DNA of 35,201 nt from a virus, in the IMG/VR virus record IMGVR_UViG_3300032006_000034, positions 1 through 35,201 of that record, one strand, 5' to 3'. Every line of letters begins with the position of its first letter. Position 1 is the stretch's first letter. The translations under genes and the position numbers were made by a program. Below the pieces are notes generated by a model that saw only the letters and a program-made list of their open reading frames with translations, ran no database searches and had not been told where the DNA came from. Shown here piece after piece: positions 21,916 to 27,944 of the stretch.

Positions 21916-22812
21916 TCAATAATGTTTCACCATTGGCACTACATCTACAGGTTCTATAATTGGGTTAATTTGATATTCACCATTACTTTCAATAACACAT
22001 TCTACCATTCCAATATCTGGCATTATAGGCAAACCATTACGATACATAAATGAATCAGGCAGTTTCCACGCTGGTGTTGAAAATGCCCTAGTATTTAGGA
22101 ATCCAACCTCACAATAATAATGAACGTGACTTCTTACTAGGACATCAGTATGATACTTTCTATTGTCATGGTCAAAATGAATTTTGATTAATTCCTGAGC
22201 TAATGCTGTTGGTCTGTATTGCCACCATCTACCAAATCCTACATGGTGAGTGCAATTAAAGACCTTACCATTAATTTCAAAATTAACCTCATAGTCTGTT
22301 TTTCCCTGTCCACCGTATGCCTTGTAAGCATCAGCATTAAGTTGATTTGCTGTTATTTCCTCAAAGTTAGTTCCATCAAGTGTTACATGATAAGGTGAAC
22401 CTCTTGTTAATAGCAGATGTTCATAAGGTAAAATTTTGATACATTTTCCAAAGTCCTGTATTTGATCACCCATGTTAACGGTCCATAAACCACTTCCATT
22501 TGATTTTCTATTTCCTCCATCACATGGTTCGCCATTAACTACAAACACTTTTGCCTTCTTAGTTAGTTTATCAGGAATTGTTTCAAAGAAATTCCAAAGT
22601 GCTTTTTGTTGCTTAGTGGGTTTTATTTCCACCCCATCATCTCGAATTGGTTCAGGACTACAAAGTGCATGAATACTGCCATTATGAAAATCACTACCAA
22701 ACAATACTGTCTTACTTGACATTGATCTGCCCATTACCCTAATCACACCATCAACTGACATTTGGTGTTTTTCAATATACCTAACTAATTTATCAAACTG
22801 TTTTTTATCCAA
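21916..22812 (-). CDS. Divergent calcineurin-like metallophosphoesterase
   Basis: 298 residues. Motif I is GSDFHNGS with D41 and H43; the second metal motif is VVNGEPCDGG (94-100), where GDxxDxG is usual; the third is TRGSPYH (137-143) in place of GN(H/D); then THH at 188-190, and SHVHYY with H229 and H231 as the final GHxH-like motif. The metal-ligand order therefore survives but two motifs are altered. Phage members act on nucleic acid or nucleotides, sometimes as DNA-repair nucleases. Function not fixed by sequence. Confidence 0.68.
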   Translation of the reverse strand: MDKKQFDKLVRYIEKHQMSVDGVIRVMGRSMSSKTVLFGSDFHNGSIHALCSPEPIRDDGVEIKPTKQQKALWNFFETIPDKLTKKAKVFVVNGEPCDGGNRKSNGSGLWTVNMGDQIQDFGKCIKILPYEHLLLTRGSPYHVTLDGTNFEEITANQLNADAYKAYGGQGKTDYEVNFEINGKVFNCTHHVGFGRWWQYRPTALAQELIKIHFDHDNRKYHTDVLVRSHVHYYCEVGFLNTRAFSTPAWKLPDSFMYRNGLPIMPDIGMVECVIESNGEYQINPIIEPVDVVPMVKHY

Positions 22813-22996
22813 CTGTTTTAACCCTCACTTTATTTGCTCTTTTTCCTCTTGTGGCAACTCTGAATTTATTCCTGCAACAATTACATCTTGAATCTTCATT
22901 CTTTTCCCAAGTTCTACAGGTAGAACAAAATTTGTAACCCTGTGCATATTTTTTTCCTCTCACCCATTTCTTTTCACAGATGCCTTTACAATACAT
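22805..22996 (-). CDS. Small basic Cys-rich zinc-finger protein (63 aa)
   Basis: C3, C7, C24-x2-C27, C38, C40 and C41 lie in a strongly basic protein ending RVATRGKRANKVRVKTVG. Likely a nucleic-acid-binding zinc finger. The ATG overlaps the upstream TAA (TAATG). Confidence 0.62.
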   Translation of the reverse strand: MYCKGICEKKWVRGKKYAQGYKFCSTCRTWEKNEDSRCNCCRNKFRVATRGKRANKVRVKTVG

Positions 22997-23112
22997 TATA
23001 CATCATAACCTCGTAATACTGCATAGATAAAATCATATTCTTTAGCGAATTCCAAGTCTTTGTCAATGATTTTGTCTGCCCTAGACAGCCAAATAATACC
23101 TTCATTGGTCAT
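22996..23112 (-). CDS. Small hypothetical protein (38 aa)
   Basis: MTNEGIIWLSRADKIIDKDL followed by EFAKEYDFIYAVLRGYDV. Ends in a TAATG overlap with the next gene, which favours this frame over the alternative ATG at 23105. Function unknown. Confidence 0.5.
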   Translation of the reverse strand: MTNEGIIWLSRADKIIDKDLEFAKEYDFIYAVLRGYDV

Positions 23113-23563
23113 TTTCAGCCTTCAATTCACGCTGTGCTTGGTGTTTACAATATTCCTCACAGGCACGATAAGCTGAGATAAAATGCACTAGATCTTCATC
23201 TTTTGCAACAATACCAAGAACCTGTTTTAAGACCTTAACTTGTTCGTGGTTAATCAAAATATATTGTCTGTTGGTCCTTTCAAAATCCTTATTCCTTTCA
23301 TTAGTTGATTTTGTAGGACATTCTAGGCTGCCATGAACCTTGCCATCTGATTCTAGAATAGCAATCATACCATCAAAAGTTAATACAACATCAGGATTTC
23401 TAATTTTGTTTCTAGTAGAGAATTTTTCATCTTTTATTGTAGGTTCAATTTTACAGTGAAAACCACAACTGTTTAAGGTATCAACTATTGCATAAATTTT
23501 TGATTGACCAAAGTTCTCAGTCGCTTTTTTATTAGCATTTGAAATAAAGGATTTTTTGACCAT
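23102..23563 (-). CDS. DUF559/VSR-like PD-(D/E)XK endonuclease
   Basis: 153 residues. Active-site-like segment RNPDVVLTFDGMIAILESDG, with D58 and E71-x-D73, then H77 as in the DUF559 pattern (IExDGxxH), followed by KDFERTNRQYILINHEQVK, which matches the D..R...L....v..l end of VSR-like nucleases. A helical C-terminus has Cys residues (RACEEYCKH). Possible roles are DNA repair, restriction-like cleavage or homing, not distinguishable here. TAATG overlap at the start. Confidence 0.62.
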   Translation of the reverse strand: MVKKSFISNANKKATENFGQSKIYAIVDTLNSCGFHCKIEPTIKDEKFSTRNKIRNPDVVLTFDGMIAILESDGKVHGSLECPTKSTNERNKDFERTNRQYILINHEQVKVLKQVLGIVAKDEDLVHFISAYRACEEYCKHQAQRELKAENDQ

Positions 23564-23655
23564 TACTCTGCAACCTCACAATCAGGGCATTTGCCTTTTA
23601 TTTTTCTATTTGGTTTTAGGACTTTGCCACATTTACAATGGTCCTTATCTATCAT
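23563..23655 (-). CDS. Zinc-ribbon microprotein (30 aa)
   Basis: MIDKDHCKCGKVLKPNRKIK then GKCPDCEVAE: CxC ... CxxC in 30 residues, a minimal zinc knuckle. TAATG overlaps join it to both neighbours, so it is very likely translated. Confidence 0.58.
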   Translation of the reverse strand: MIDKDHCKCGKVLKPNRKIKGKCPDCEVAE

Positions 23656-24197
23656 TATTCACCCTCCTCACACCAAACTGCACAATCACCACCACATTTA
23701 GAGCAGGGTGTACGAACCTGTTCTTTACCATTCATAAAAATCCATACACTAGGATAAGGTGCAGATTGTTCTCTGCCATTCTTATCTAAAATTTTTTGAC
23801 CATTTTCATCTAAGAATTTTATTCTATGATGTTGAAACTTGTAAGTTACCATTGGGTTGTTTTCAATATATTCATGCCACCAATCTGTATCTGTCTTTGC
23901 ATATACTAGGATTAACAATCTAATATGATATTTTGAACATTCGTTATATGCTTTTTCCATAACCTTTTTGACTTGCGAATATGGAGGGTTTACAAACCCA
24001 TCTTCTGTCCAATCCATTTCAAAGGAATTTTCTTTCATAGTATAATATTTTTGGACCACATGATTTACAGGACTAGCAAAATAATCTACCTTAGGGATAA
24101 AATCAAAGTGCTTACAATATTCTTGAAAAAGAAAAAGGGGTGTTCCATATTCATCTTGAATACGGATATTTTGTAAGTGCTTAACTGCCTTGCTCAT
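23655..24197 (-). CDS. dam-like: Dam-type DNA N6-adenine methyltransferase
   Basis: 180 residues of the phage Dam family: EYGTPLFLFQEYCKHFDF, then VDYFASPVNHVVQKYYTMKE, the catalytic NPPY at 70-73 in FVNPPYSQVKKVMEKA, ILVYAKTDTDWWHEYI, and YPSVWIF. It transfers a methyl from SAM to adenine in DNA. After the methylase domain comes an extra Cys-rich tail TPCSKCGGDCAVWCEE that looks metal-binding. It could protect viral DNA from host restriction or complement the cytosine-modification cassette. GAGGT lies just upstream of the ATG. Confidence 0.85.
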   Translation of the reverse strand: MSKAVKHLQNIRIQDEYGTPLFLFQEYCKHFDFIPKVDYFASPVNHVVQKYYTMKENSFEMDWTEDGFVNPPYSQVKKVMEKAYNECSKYHIRLLILVYAKTDTDWWHEYIENNPMVTYKFQHHRIKFLDENGQKILDKNGREQSAPYPSVWIFMNGKEQVRTPCSKCGGDCAVWCEEGE

Positions 24198-24312
24198 TTA
24201 CCTCAGATCCATGCTGTAGTTCGTGAAAAGTTTTGTCTGCCAAACCTAGCATGGATTCTGTAAATATTCGAGGGCAAATTCTGCACTTGAAGGGATTTAG
24301 ATTTTTTTCCAT
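24181..24312 (-). CDS. Small C2H2-like zinc-finger protein (43 aa)
   Basis: MEKNLNPFKCRICPRIFTES then MLGLADKTFHELQHGSE. CRIC followed by a helix with H30 and H34 is the classic C2H2 layout. Overlaps the methyltransferase start by 17 bases. Probably a nucleic-acid binder. Confidence 0.6.
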   Translation of the reverse strand: MEKNLNPFKCRICPRIFTESMLGLADKTFHELQHGSEVNEQGS

Positions 24313-24313
24313 A

Positions 24314-24676
24314 TTAGGACTTCATCTCACTATAGAACTTATAGAATGTTAAATTATTTTGATTGCTTTGTAAAAATTCCTCTAAAGTCTTAATTTTCGA
24401 GACTAACTCAGCACCCTTCCAAGTTAGTTCATAAGGTCCAGCATAATTTTCAGCAGTTCTGCCTCCTGTGATCATTCCTGCATCTTTTAAGATTCTAAGT
24501 GGATATGCTAATTCACGTTCAAGTTTTCTATCTTCCATTAATCCTTTGTTTACTAATTTACGAAAAATTGCAAAACGTCTTAACCTTTCATTTTCTAACA
24601 ACTTTAAAATTTCAATAGGATATTTTGTTGCTAGTATATTTGCTAAAGGATTTTCATTTTCAGGCACTCTTGCCAT
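24314..24676 (-). CDS. Winged-helix transcriptional regulator
   Basis: 120 residues. A winged helix-turn-helix spans about 20-95: IEILKLLENERLRRFAIFRK, then ERELAYPLRILKDAGMI as recognition and pairing helices and the wing GGRTAENYAGPYELTWKGAE. The C-terminal helix could dimerise. ArsR/PadR-like regulators have this layout. AGGAGG sits about 9 nt before the ATG, one of the best ribosome binding sites here. It could control the accessory operon or host genes. Confidence 0.7.
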   Translation of the reverse strand: MARVPENENPLANILATKYPIEILKLLENERLRRFAIFRKLVNKGLMEDRKLERELAYPLRILKDAGMITGGRTAENYAGPYELTWKGAELVSKIKTLEEFLQSNQNNLTFYKFYSEMKS

Positions 24677-24768
24677 TATCTAACCCTCCTAAATTCCTCA
24701 TTATGACAAGAGCATCTGCAATGCTTTTCACACTTTGCATTAACACAGCTAGTGCATTTTAATTTCAT
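24676..24768 (-). CDS. Cys-rich microprotein (30 aa)
   Basis: MKLKCTSCVNAKCEKHCRCS then CHNEEFRRVR. Six Cys and two His, including CxxC and CRCSC, suggest tight metal binding. ATGA and TAATG overlaps at the ends support translation. Confidence 0.56.
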   Translation of the reverse strand: MKLKCTSCVNAKCEKHCRCSCHNEEFRRVR

Positions 24769-24881
24769 AGAAACGCCTCTAATTTTGTTTGAAGTTTAGA
24801 TAAACACTTTTTACAACAATTATTTTCCTTATCCCAATCACAGTATGGGTGAAGTTCAAAACATTTGTTACAGTGAGGCAT
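24765..24881 (-). CDS. Cys-rich microprotein (38 aa)
   Basis: MPHCNKCFELHPYCDWDKEN then NCCKKCLSKLQTKLEAFL. CxxC, a single C, and CCxxC give a ribbon-like or treble-clef-like layout. ATGA overlap with the next gene. Confidence 0.56.
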   Translation of the reverse strand: MPHCNKCFELHPYCDWDKENNCCKKCLSKLQTKLEAFL

Positions 24882-24882
24882 A

Positions 24883-25020
24883 TTAGAAAGCCTCTAAAGT
24901 TGTTTGCTTTGATTTTTTAGGAATGTTAAACCACATAAAATGTAAGTTATCTATTTGATTATATGCTTTTTTAAAGTCAAGAAATTCCTGTTTGAGTTTT
25001 TTCTGAACCATTCCTCTCAT
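24883..25020 (-). CDS. Small hypothetical protein (45 aa)
   Basis: MRGMVQKKLKQEFLDFKKAY then a helical NQIDNLHFMWFNIPKKSKQT. Starts in an ATGA overlap with the upstream gene. No Cys; function unknown. Confidence 0.54.
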   Translation of the reverse strand: MRGMVQKKLKQEFLDFKKAYNQIDNLHFMWFNIPKKSKQTTLEAF

Positions 25021-25283
25021 CTTAATTTCCTCTTTGCAAAGGTTGATTTCCCACATTGTGTGCAGTATAATTCAGACCATTTGTTTTTAGTTAGGCAGTT
25101 ATAGCACCATTTGTATTTAGTTTTTAATTCTGTTGGAAGTTTGGTTTTATGAACAGTTTCTTTTTTCCTGCCATAATCACTTGTAGTTATTCTAACACCA
25201 ATAGTATCTTTGGTATCTTTAGTATTGTCAGTATCTACCAAAACCCTAAATGCTCCTTCTTGATATGTTCTTGAAGTTTCCAT
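25017..25283 (-). CDS. Small protein with C-terminal zinc ribbon (88 aa)
   Basis: N-terminal beta-type half (EGAFRVLVDTDNTKDTKDT) then a basic linker and KWCYNCLTKN ... LYCTQCGKS, a zinc ribbon with two CxxC pairs. C-terminus is basic (AKRKLR). Overlaps the next upstream gene by 49 bases. Nucleic-acid binding is likely. Confidence 0.6.
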   Translation of the reverse strand: METSRTYQEGAFRVLVDTDNTKDTKDTIGVRITTSDYGRKKETVHKTKLPTELKTKYKWCYNCLTKNKWSELYCTQCGKSTFAKRKLR

Positions 25284-25465
25284 GCTGGCATATATTTTCT
25301 AGTAAGAGGATCACACTTTGGGCATTTTACAGGTTTTTCATTTCTACCTGAACAGGTGTGAGGCATTTCTCTAGACTTTGACCAAATCATTTTTTCGCCT
25401 GTGCCTTCATGAGTTTTAATTATAAAATCATCAGATTCCATTTGACATTTAGGGCATTTAATCAT
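25235..25465 (-). CDS. Zinc-finger protein with CPKC pairs and C2H2-like end
   Basis: 76 residues from the ATG at 25465 (start MIKCPKCQMESDDF); in-frame ATGs at 25474 and 25510 exist, and a GAGGGG lies about 10 nt upstream of the chosen one. CPKC near the N-terminus, C at MPHTCSG, CPKC at KPVKCPKCDP, then KLQEHIKKEH, whose two His resemble a C2H2 finger. Likely DNA or RNA binding. Confidence 0.6.
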   Translation of the reverse strand: MIKCPKCQMESDDFIIKTHEGTGEKMIWSKSREMPHTCSGRNEKPVKCPKCDPLTRKYMPAWKLQEHIKKEHLGFW

Positions 25466-26024
25466 GTTTTTCATTCCCCTCATTATCATTAAGGAAATAA
25501 CTAATATCAAATCTTGAAGTTCCTATTTCCTTAGATCCCTCTAGTATTATTTTCAAATATTTTCTTTTGGTCCTTTTATCTGCCTCAGAATTGCCTTTTT
25601 TCATAACATCACTAATTGTATCATTAAGATTGTTAAGATGAAAAACAGGATAATTTCTGCCTTCAATAGACCATGCTCTAAGAAGGGTTCTAATCCTCAT
25701 TAGGTTATTATTTACATCTGACCTGTGCTTAGAATTAGAAATTGTCATAGTTGTTGTTTGTTGTTGTTTGTAGGCTAATCCTATCTCTAGCATTTCCTCT
25801 ATTTCTAAGGAATAAACACCATTTAATTTTCCATGCTTTAGAACAACATACTGTATAATTTTCTCTTTTAGTTTCTTAGTTATCCTAGTACCAACTTGAA
25901 CATTTTGTAGTTTAATATCAGGATAGCTCTTTGCCTTTACTTTAGAAGCTCGATAGCTAATAGCATTATTATTATTATTATTATTAGCAATATGTGATTT
26001 CTCTAGTAGTGAATCTAGGTCCAT
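25458..26024 (-). CDS. Ribbon-helix-helix DNA-binding protein with Asn tract
   Basis: 188 residues. Residues 14-20 are seven Asn encoded by a trinucleotide repeat. Around 45-85 is a ribbon-helix-helix pattern: a strand VGTRITKKLKEKIIQYVVLK, then a helical SLEIEEMLEIGLAYKQ. A second homopolymer-like stretch KQQQTTTMTIS follows. The C-terminal half (SDVNNNLMRIRTLLRAW, ERDK-rich) is helical and may oligomerise. Likely a transcription factor or partition-type binder. Confidence 0.62.
   Translation of the reverse strand: MDLDSLLEKSHIANNNNNNNAISYRASKVKAKSYPDIKLQNVQVGTRITKKLKEKIIQYVVLKHGKLNGVYSLEIEEMLEIGLAYKQQQTTTMTISNSKHRSDVNNNLMRIRTLLRAWSIEGRNYPVFHLNNLNDTISDVMKKGNSEADKRTKRKYLKIILEGSKEIGTSRFDISYFLNDNEGNEKHD
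25965..25985 (+). repeat. (ATT)7 trinucleotide microsatellite
   Basis: Seven perfect ATT units on the plus strand encode the Asn tract of the ribbon-helix-helix protein (AAT codons on the minus strand). It can vary in length in frame. Confidence 0.85.
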
Positions 26025-26025
26025 T

Positions 26026-26163
26026 TTAATCTAGTTCCTCAGGTGGACAAACAACATCATTCTGCATTGTTTCTAGTTTTAACATACAGTTTGAGCAGGC
26101 ATTATGGTCAAAGTCTAATTCCTCCTCTGATACAAGGGTATAACAATGATCACACTCAGGCAT
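26026..26163 (-). CDS. Small CxxC...CxxC zinc protein (45 aa)
   Basis: MPECDHCYTLVSEEELDFDH then NACSNCMLKLETMQNDVVCP. C4-x2-C7 and C23-x2-C26 with an acidic middle, a zinc-ribbon-like layout. ATG at 26163 is set by GGTGA 5 nt upstream; a longer in-frame start at 26226 is unlikely. Confidence 0.62.
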   Translation of the reverse strand: MPECDHCYTLVSEEELDFDHNACSNCMLKLETMQNDVVCPPEELD

Positions 26164-26302
26164 CAAACTCACCGTTTTTTTCTCGTTTATGATCTTTGTA
26201 AATAGCAATAATATACTTAATTCCAAAATTAGATTTGAATAAATTCCAACTTTTGAAATTCATCTTAATTGCCCAAATGATTTGACTGGTTTTAAAATTC
26301 AT
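26156..26302 (-). CDS. Small basic protein (48 aa)
   Basis: MNFKTSQIIWAIKMNFKSWN then LFKSNFGIKYIIAIYKDHKR. Aromatic and Lys-rich; one amphipathic or weakly membrane-associated region. Start in TAATG overlap with GGTGAG upstream, a strong translation signal. Function unknown. Confidence 0.6.
   Translation of the reverse strand: MNFKTSQIIWAIKMNFKSWNLFKSNFGIKYIIAIYKDHKREKNGEFDA
26169..26173 (-). promoter_or_regulatory. Ribosome binding site GGTGA deciding the 26163 start
   Basis: GGTGA lies 5 nt before the ATG at 26163 and inside the end of the 48-residue gene, so it decides against the longer in-frame start. Confidence 0.7.
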
Positions 26303-26709
26303 TAAGGCTCACCAAACATTTGTTTCATTTCTAAGTCTCTAGAAGTTTTGAGTTTAATTTTAGGTTCTTTTCTTTCCAATGCTCCTATTGCTATTTCTGT
26401 GTCATTTAAAGTTCTAAATCTTAATTTCCTTGACTTTTTGTCAGACCATGAGATTAAAATCATCATCTGCCATTTGTGTTCATTTTCTCTAAGTTTCTCT
26501 AGTTCCTCTTTAGGCACATATCCATTCTTCTTTGCCTGTATTCCTAGAGTAATGTTATGAATATTGTTAATGTTTTTTGGTGGTATGGCAATAACATCTA
26601 CTAAGCCTTTTGAACCGAAAGCTCGCATACAATAATAGCTATTCTTTCTAAAAAAATTCATAACACGATATTCAAATCGCCTGCCAATCACATAATTTTT
26701 ACTTGCCAT
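26302..26709 (-). CDS. Hjc-like Holliday junction resolvase
   Basis: 135 residues of the archaeal Hjc/PD-(D/E)XK layout: NYVIGRRFEYRVMNFFRKN with E13, a CMRAFGSKGLVDVIAI segment with R29 and D38 in the G-S-x-G-x-x-D-V motif, and LGIQAKKNG where the usual ExK is Q58-x-K60. The Glu-to-Gln change is notable for the metal site, but Q at this position is tolerated in several PD-(D/E)XK families. The family resolves four-way DNA junctions made during replication and recombination, before packaging. Archaeal viruses often carry it. Overlaps the upstream gene by 11 bases. Confidence 0.72.
   Translation of the reverse strand: MASKNYVIGRRFEYRVMNFFRKNSYYCMRAFGSKGLVDVIAIPPKNINNIHNITLGIQAKKNGYVPKEELEKLRENEHKWQMMILISWSDKKSRKLRFRTLNDTEIAIGALERKEPKIKLKTSRDLEMKQMFGEP
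26308..26313 (-). promoter_or_regulatory. Ribosome binding site GGTGAG for the 48-residue gene
   Basis: GGTGAG lies 5 nt upstream of the ATG at 26302, inside the 3' end of the Hjc-like gene; the ATG itself overlaps that gene's TAA. Confidence 0.7.
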
Positions 26710-27508
26710 ATTTCTCTCTATATTCTAATTCTTTGTCATAATGCTTCATATCATTATCAAGTTCTTTTCTAAATGCCCTTGAAATGCTCTCTAAGGAAAT
26801 AGGAATATCAGGCAATTCAATGCCATAAATTTCTCTTAAGTAAATTTCAATATTTTCATTGATGCTTGTCTTTTTAGTAAAAAAAGAGGGGTTTCTAGAG
26901 ATAACTATTTTGACATTATCTTCTAGTGTGTTGAATCTCGAGACTTTGCCAAGTCCTGCCAACAGAGCATTTTGATGGTAAGAACCTTTTGCACCCTCCT
27001 GCTTTGCAAACAATTTATGAATAGACGATGCTCTGTTGATTTCAGTTGGCATTTGGTCAAGAGATTTTTGCAGATCTACAAGTTTGGTTTTAACCCTGAG
27101 CATTATGAGATTTCTAGTTTCATAGGCTACGATATCCCCTCTAAGTTGTCCATTTCTCTCTTTAACAAGAGAAACTGCGACCTTTCTTAGTTCTCGTATC
27201 TCATCTAGTTCTGTCTCATAAAGTTTCAAGGTATCGGCATTTGCCTCCTCAAACTTTTCTTCTGCAGCAGGATTGCCACCATTTGTATTAGGAATAGGTC
27301 CACCCATCTTCTTTGAAACGTGTTCAAAGTTAGGTGGGATCTGGTGAGCAGAACCGTCAGAATTTCTCCAACTTAGTTTCTGTCCTCCTGAACCATCATT
27401 GACCATTTGTGCCTGTAGCACAATGATTTGACCTCTATCTTTACAAACAGGACATTCCATGTTTTCACCAGCGAATTTTGGTCGTCTGATGAAAGTGTTT
27501 GCTTGCAT
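26699..27508 (-). CDS. Hypothetical protein with N-terminal zinc pair (269 aa)
   Basis: CPVC at about residues 19-22 and a QKLSWRNSDGSAHQIP motif near 43-58 form a small N-terminal module. An acidic Ala/Glu linker (AAEEKFEEANADTLKLYETE) and long helices follow (KTKLVDLQKSLDQMPTEINR, ENIEIYLREIYGIELPDIPI). It has a TATA box about 26 nt upstream and heads the accessory operon, so it is likely an early or regulatory protein. No family recognised. Confidence 0.6.
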   Translation of the reverse strand: MQANTFIRRPKFAGENMECPVCKDRGQIIVLQAQMVNDGSGGQKLSWRNSDGSAHQIPPNFEHVSKKMGGPIPNTNGGNPAAEEKFEEANADTLKLYETELDEIRELRKVAVSLVKERNGQLRGDIVAYETRNLIMLRVKTKLVDLQKSLDQMPTEINRASSIHKLFAKQEGAKGSYHQNALLAGLGKVSRFNTLEDNVKIVISRNPSFFTKKTSINENIEIYLREIYGIELPDIPISLESISRAFRKELDNDMKHYDKELEYREKYGK

Positions 27509-27529
27509 AAAATGTCTAGGAAATTTTTT

Positions 27530-27539
27530 AATTTAAACT
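27530..27539 (-). promoter_or_regulatory. TATA box heading the accessory operon
   Basis: AGTTTAAAT, 22-31 nt before the ATG at 27508, in an 81-base gap between gene groups. It is the likely start of transcription for the accessory region. Confidence 0.5.
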
Positions 27540-27589
27540 TGTAAAATCTAACCAAATTTGAAAAATGTTATTTTACCATTTACAAATTG

Positions 27590-27817
27590 TTAAGAGTTAA
27601 TCAATATTGACTTTAGATCATCTATCTTATCATAAAGCCGTTTGTGACTATCATCTGCTCTTTTTGTTTCATCTACAATCTGTTGTTCTAAGTCTGCAAT
27701 TTTACTCATTGCTAGGTTTGCACTTCTCTCTGCACAGGTAAGCTTCTTTGATATAAACCAAGTTGCCCCTGCAATACTACTAACTATTGCTAGTATGTAG
27801 CTTAGATTTTCGAGCAT
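27590..27817 (-). CDS. Small membrane protein with coiled-coil tail
   Basis: 75 residues. MLENLSYILAIVSSIAGATW is one membrane helix; the rest (LEQQIVDETKRADDSHKRLYDKIDDLKS) is a heptad-rich coiled coil. This TM-plus-coiled-coil layout recalls XhlA-like or spanin-like phage lysis proteins. Lysis of archaeal cells by such proteins is not established, so the role is open. Lies after the fiber gene. Confidence 0.58.
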   Translation of the reverse strand: MLENLSYILAIVSSIAGATWFISKKLTCAERSANLAMSKIADLEQQIVDETKRADDSHKRLYDKIDDLKSILINS

Positions 27818-27932
27818 TTGGTTTTTGTTCGTTTTGTTGCTTTATTAGAACATCTTGTTGTTTTAGCATTTGTCGTGCCTGAAACAGTTCAGATATTATT
27901 TGGTTTACAAACAATAACTCATGATCATTCAT
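27780..27932 (-). CDS. Small helical protein (50 aa)
   Basis: MNDHELLFVNQIISELFQAR then QMLKQQDVLIKQQNEQKPNA and a basic end. Gln-rich helix. It overlaps the membrane gene by 38 bases and starts 12 bases after the fiber stop. No clear ribosome binding site, so moderate confidence that it is real. Confidence 0.42.
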   Translation of the reverse strand: MNDHELLFVNQIISELFQARQMLKQQDVLIKQQNEQKPNARKSKLHTSNS

Positions 27933-27944
27933 ACAATTCACATT

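Noticed and set aside
25965-25985. Origin of replication or AT-rich unwinding element at the ATT repeat
   Set aside because: The repeat is explained by the Asn codons, with no iterons around it.
27373-27555. Minus-strand frame overlapping the start of the 269-residue gene
   Set aside because: It overlaps the other gene's CxxC module and spans its promoter; composition is unlike a protein.
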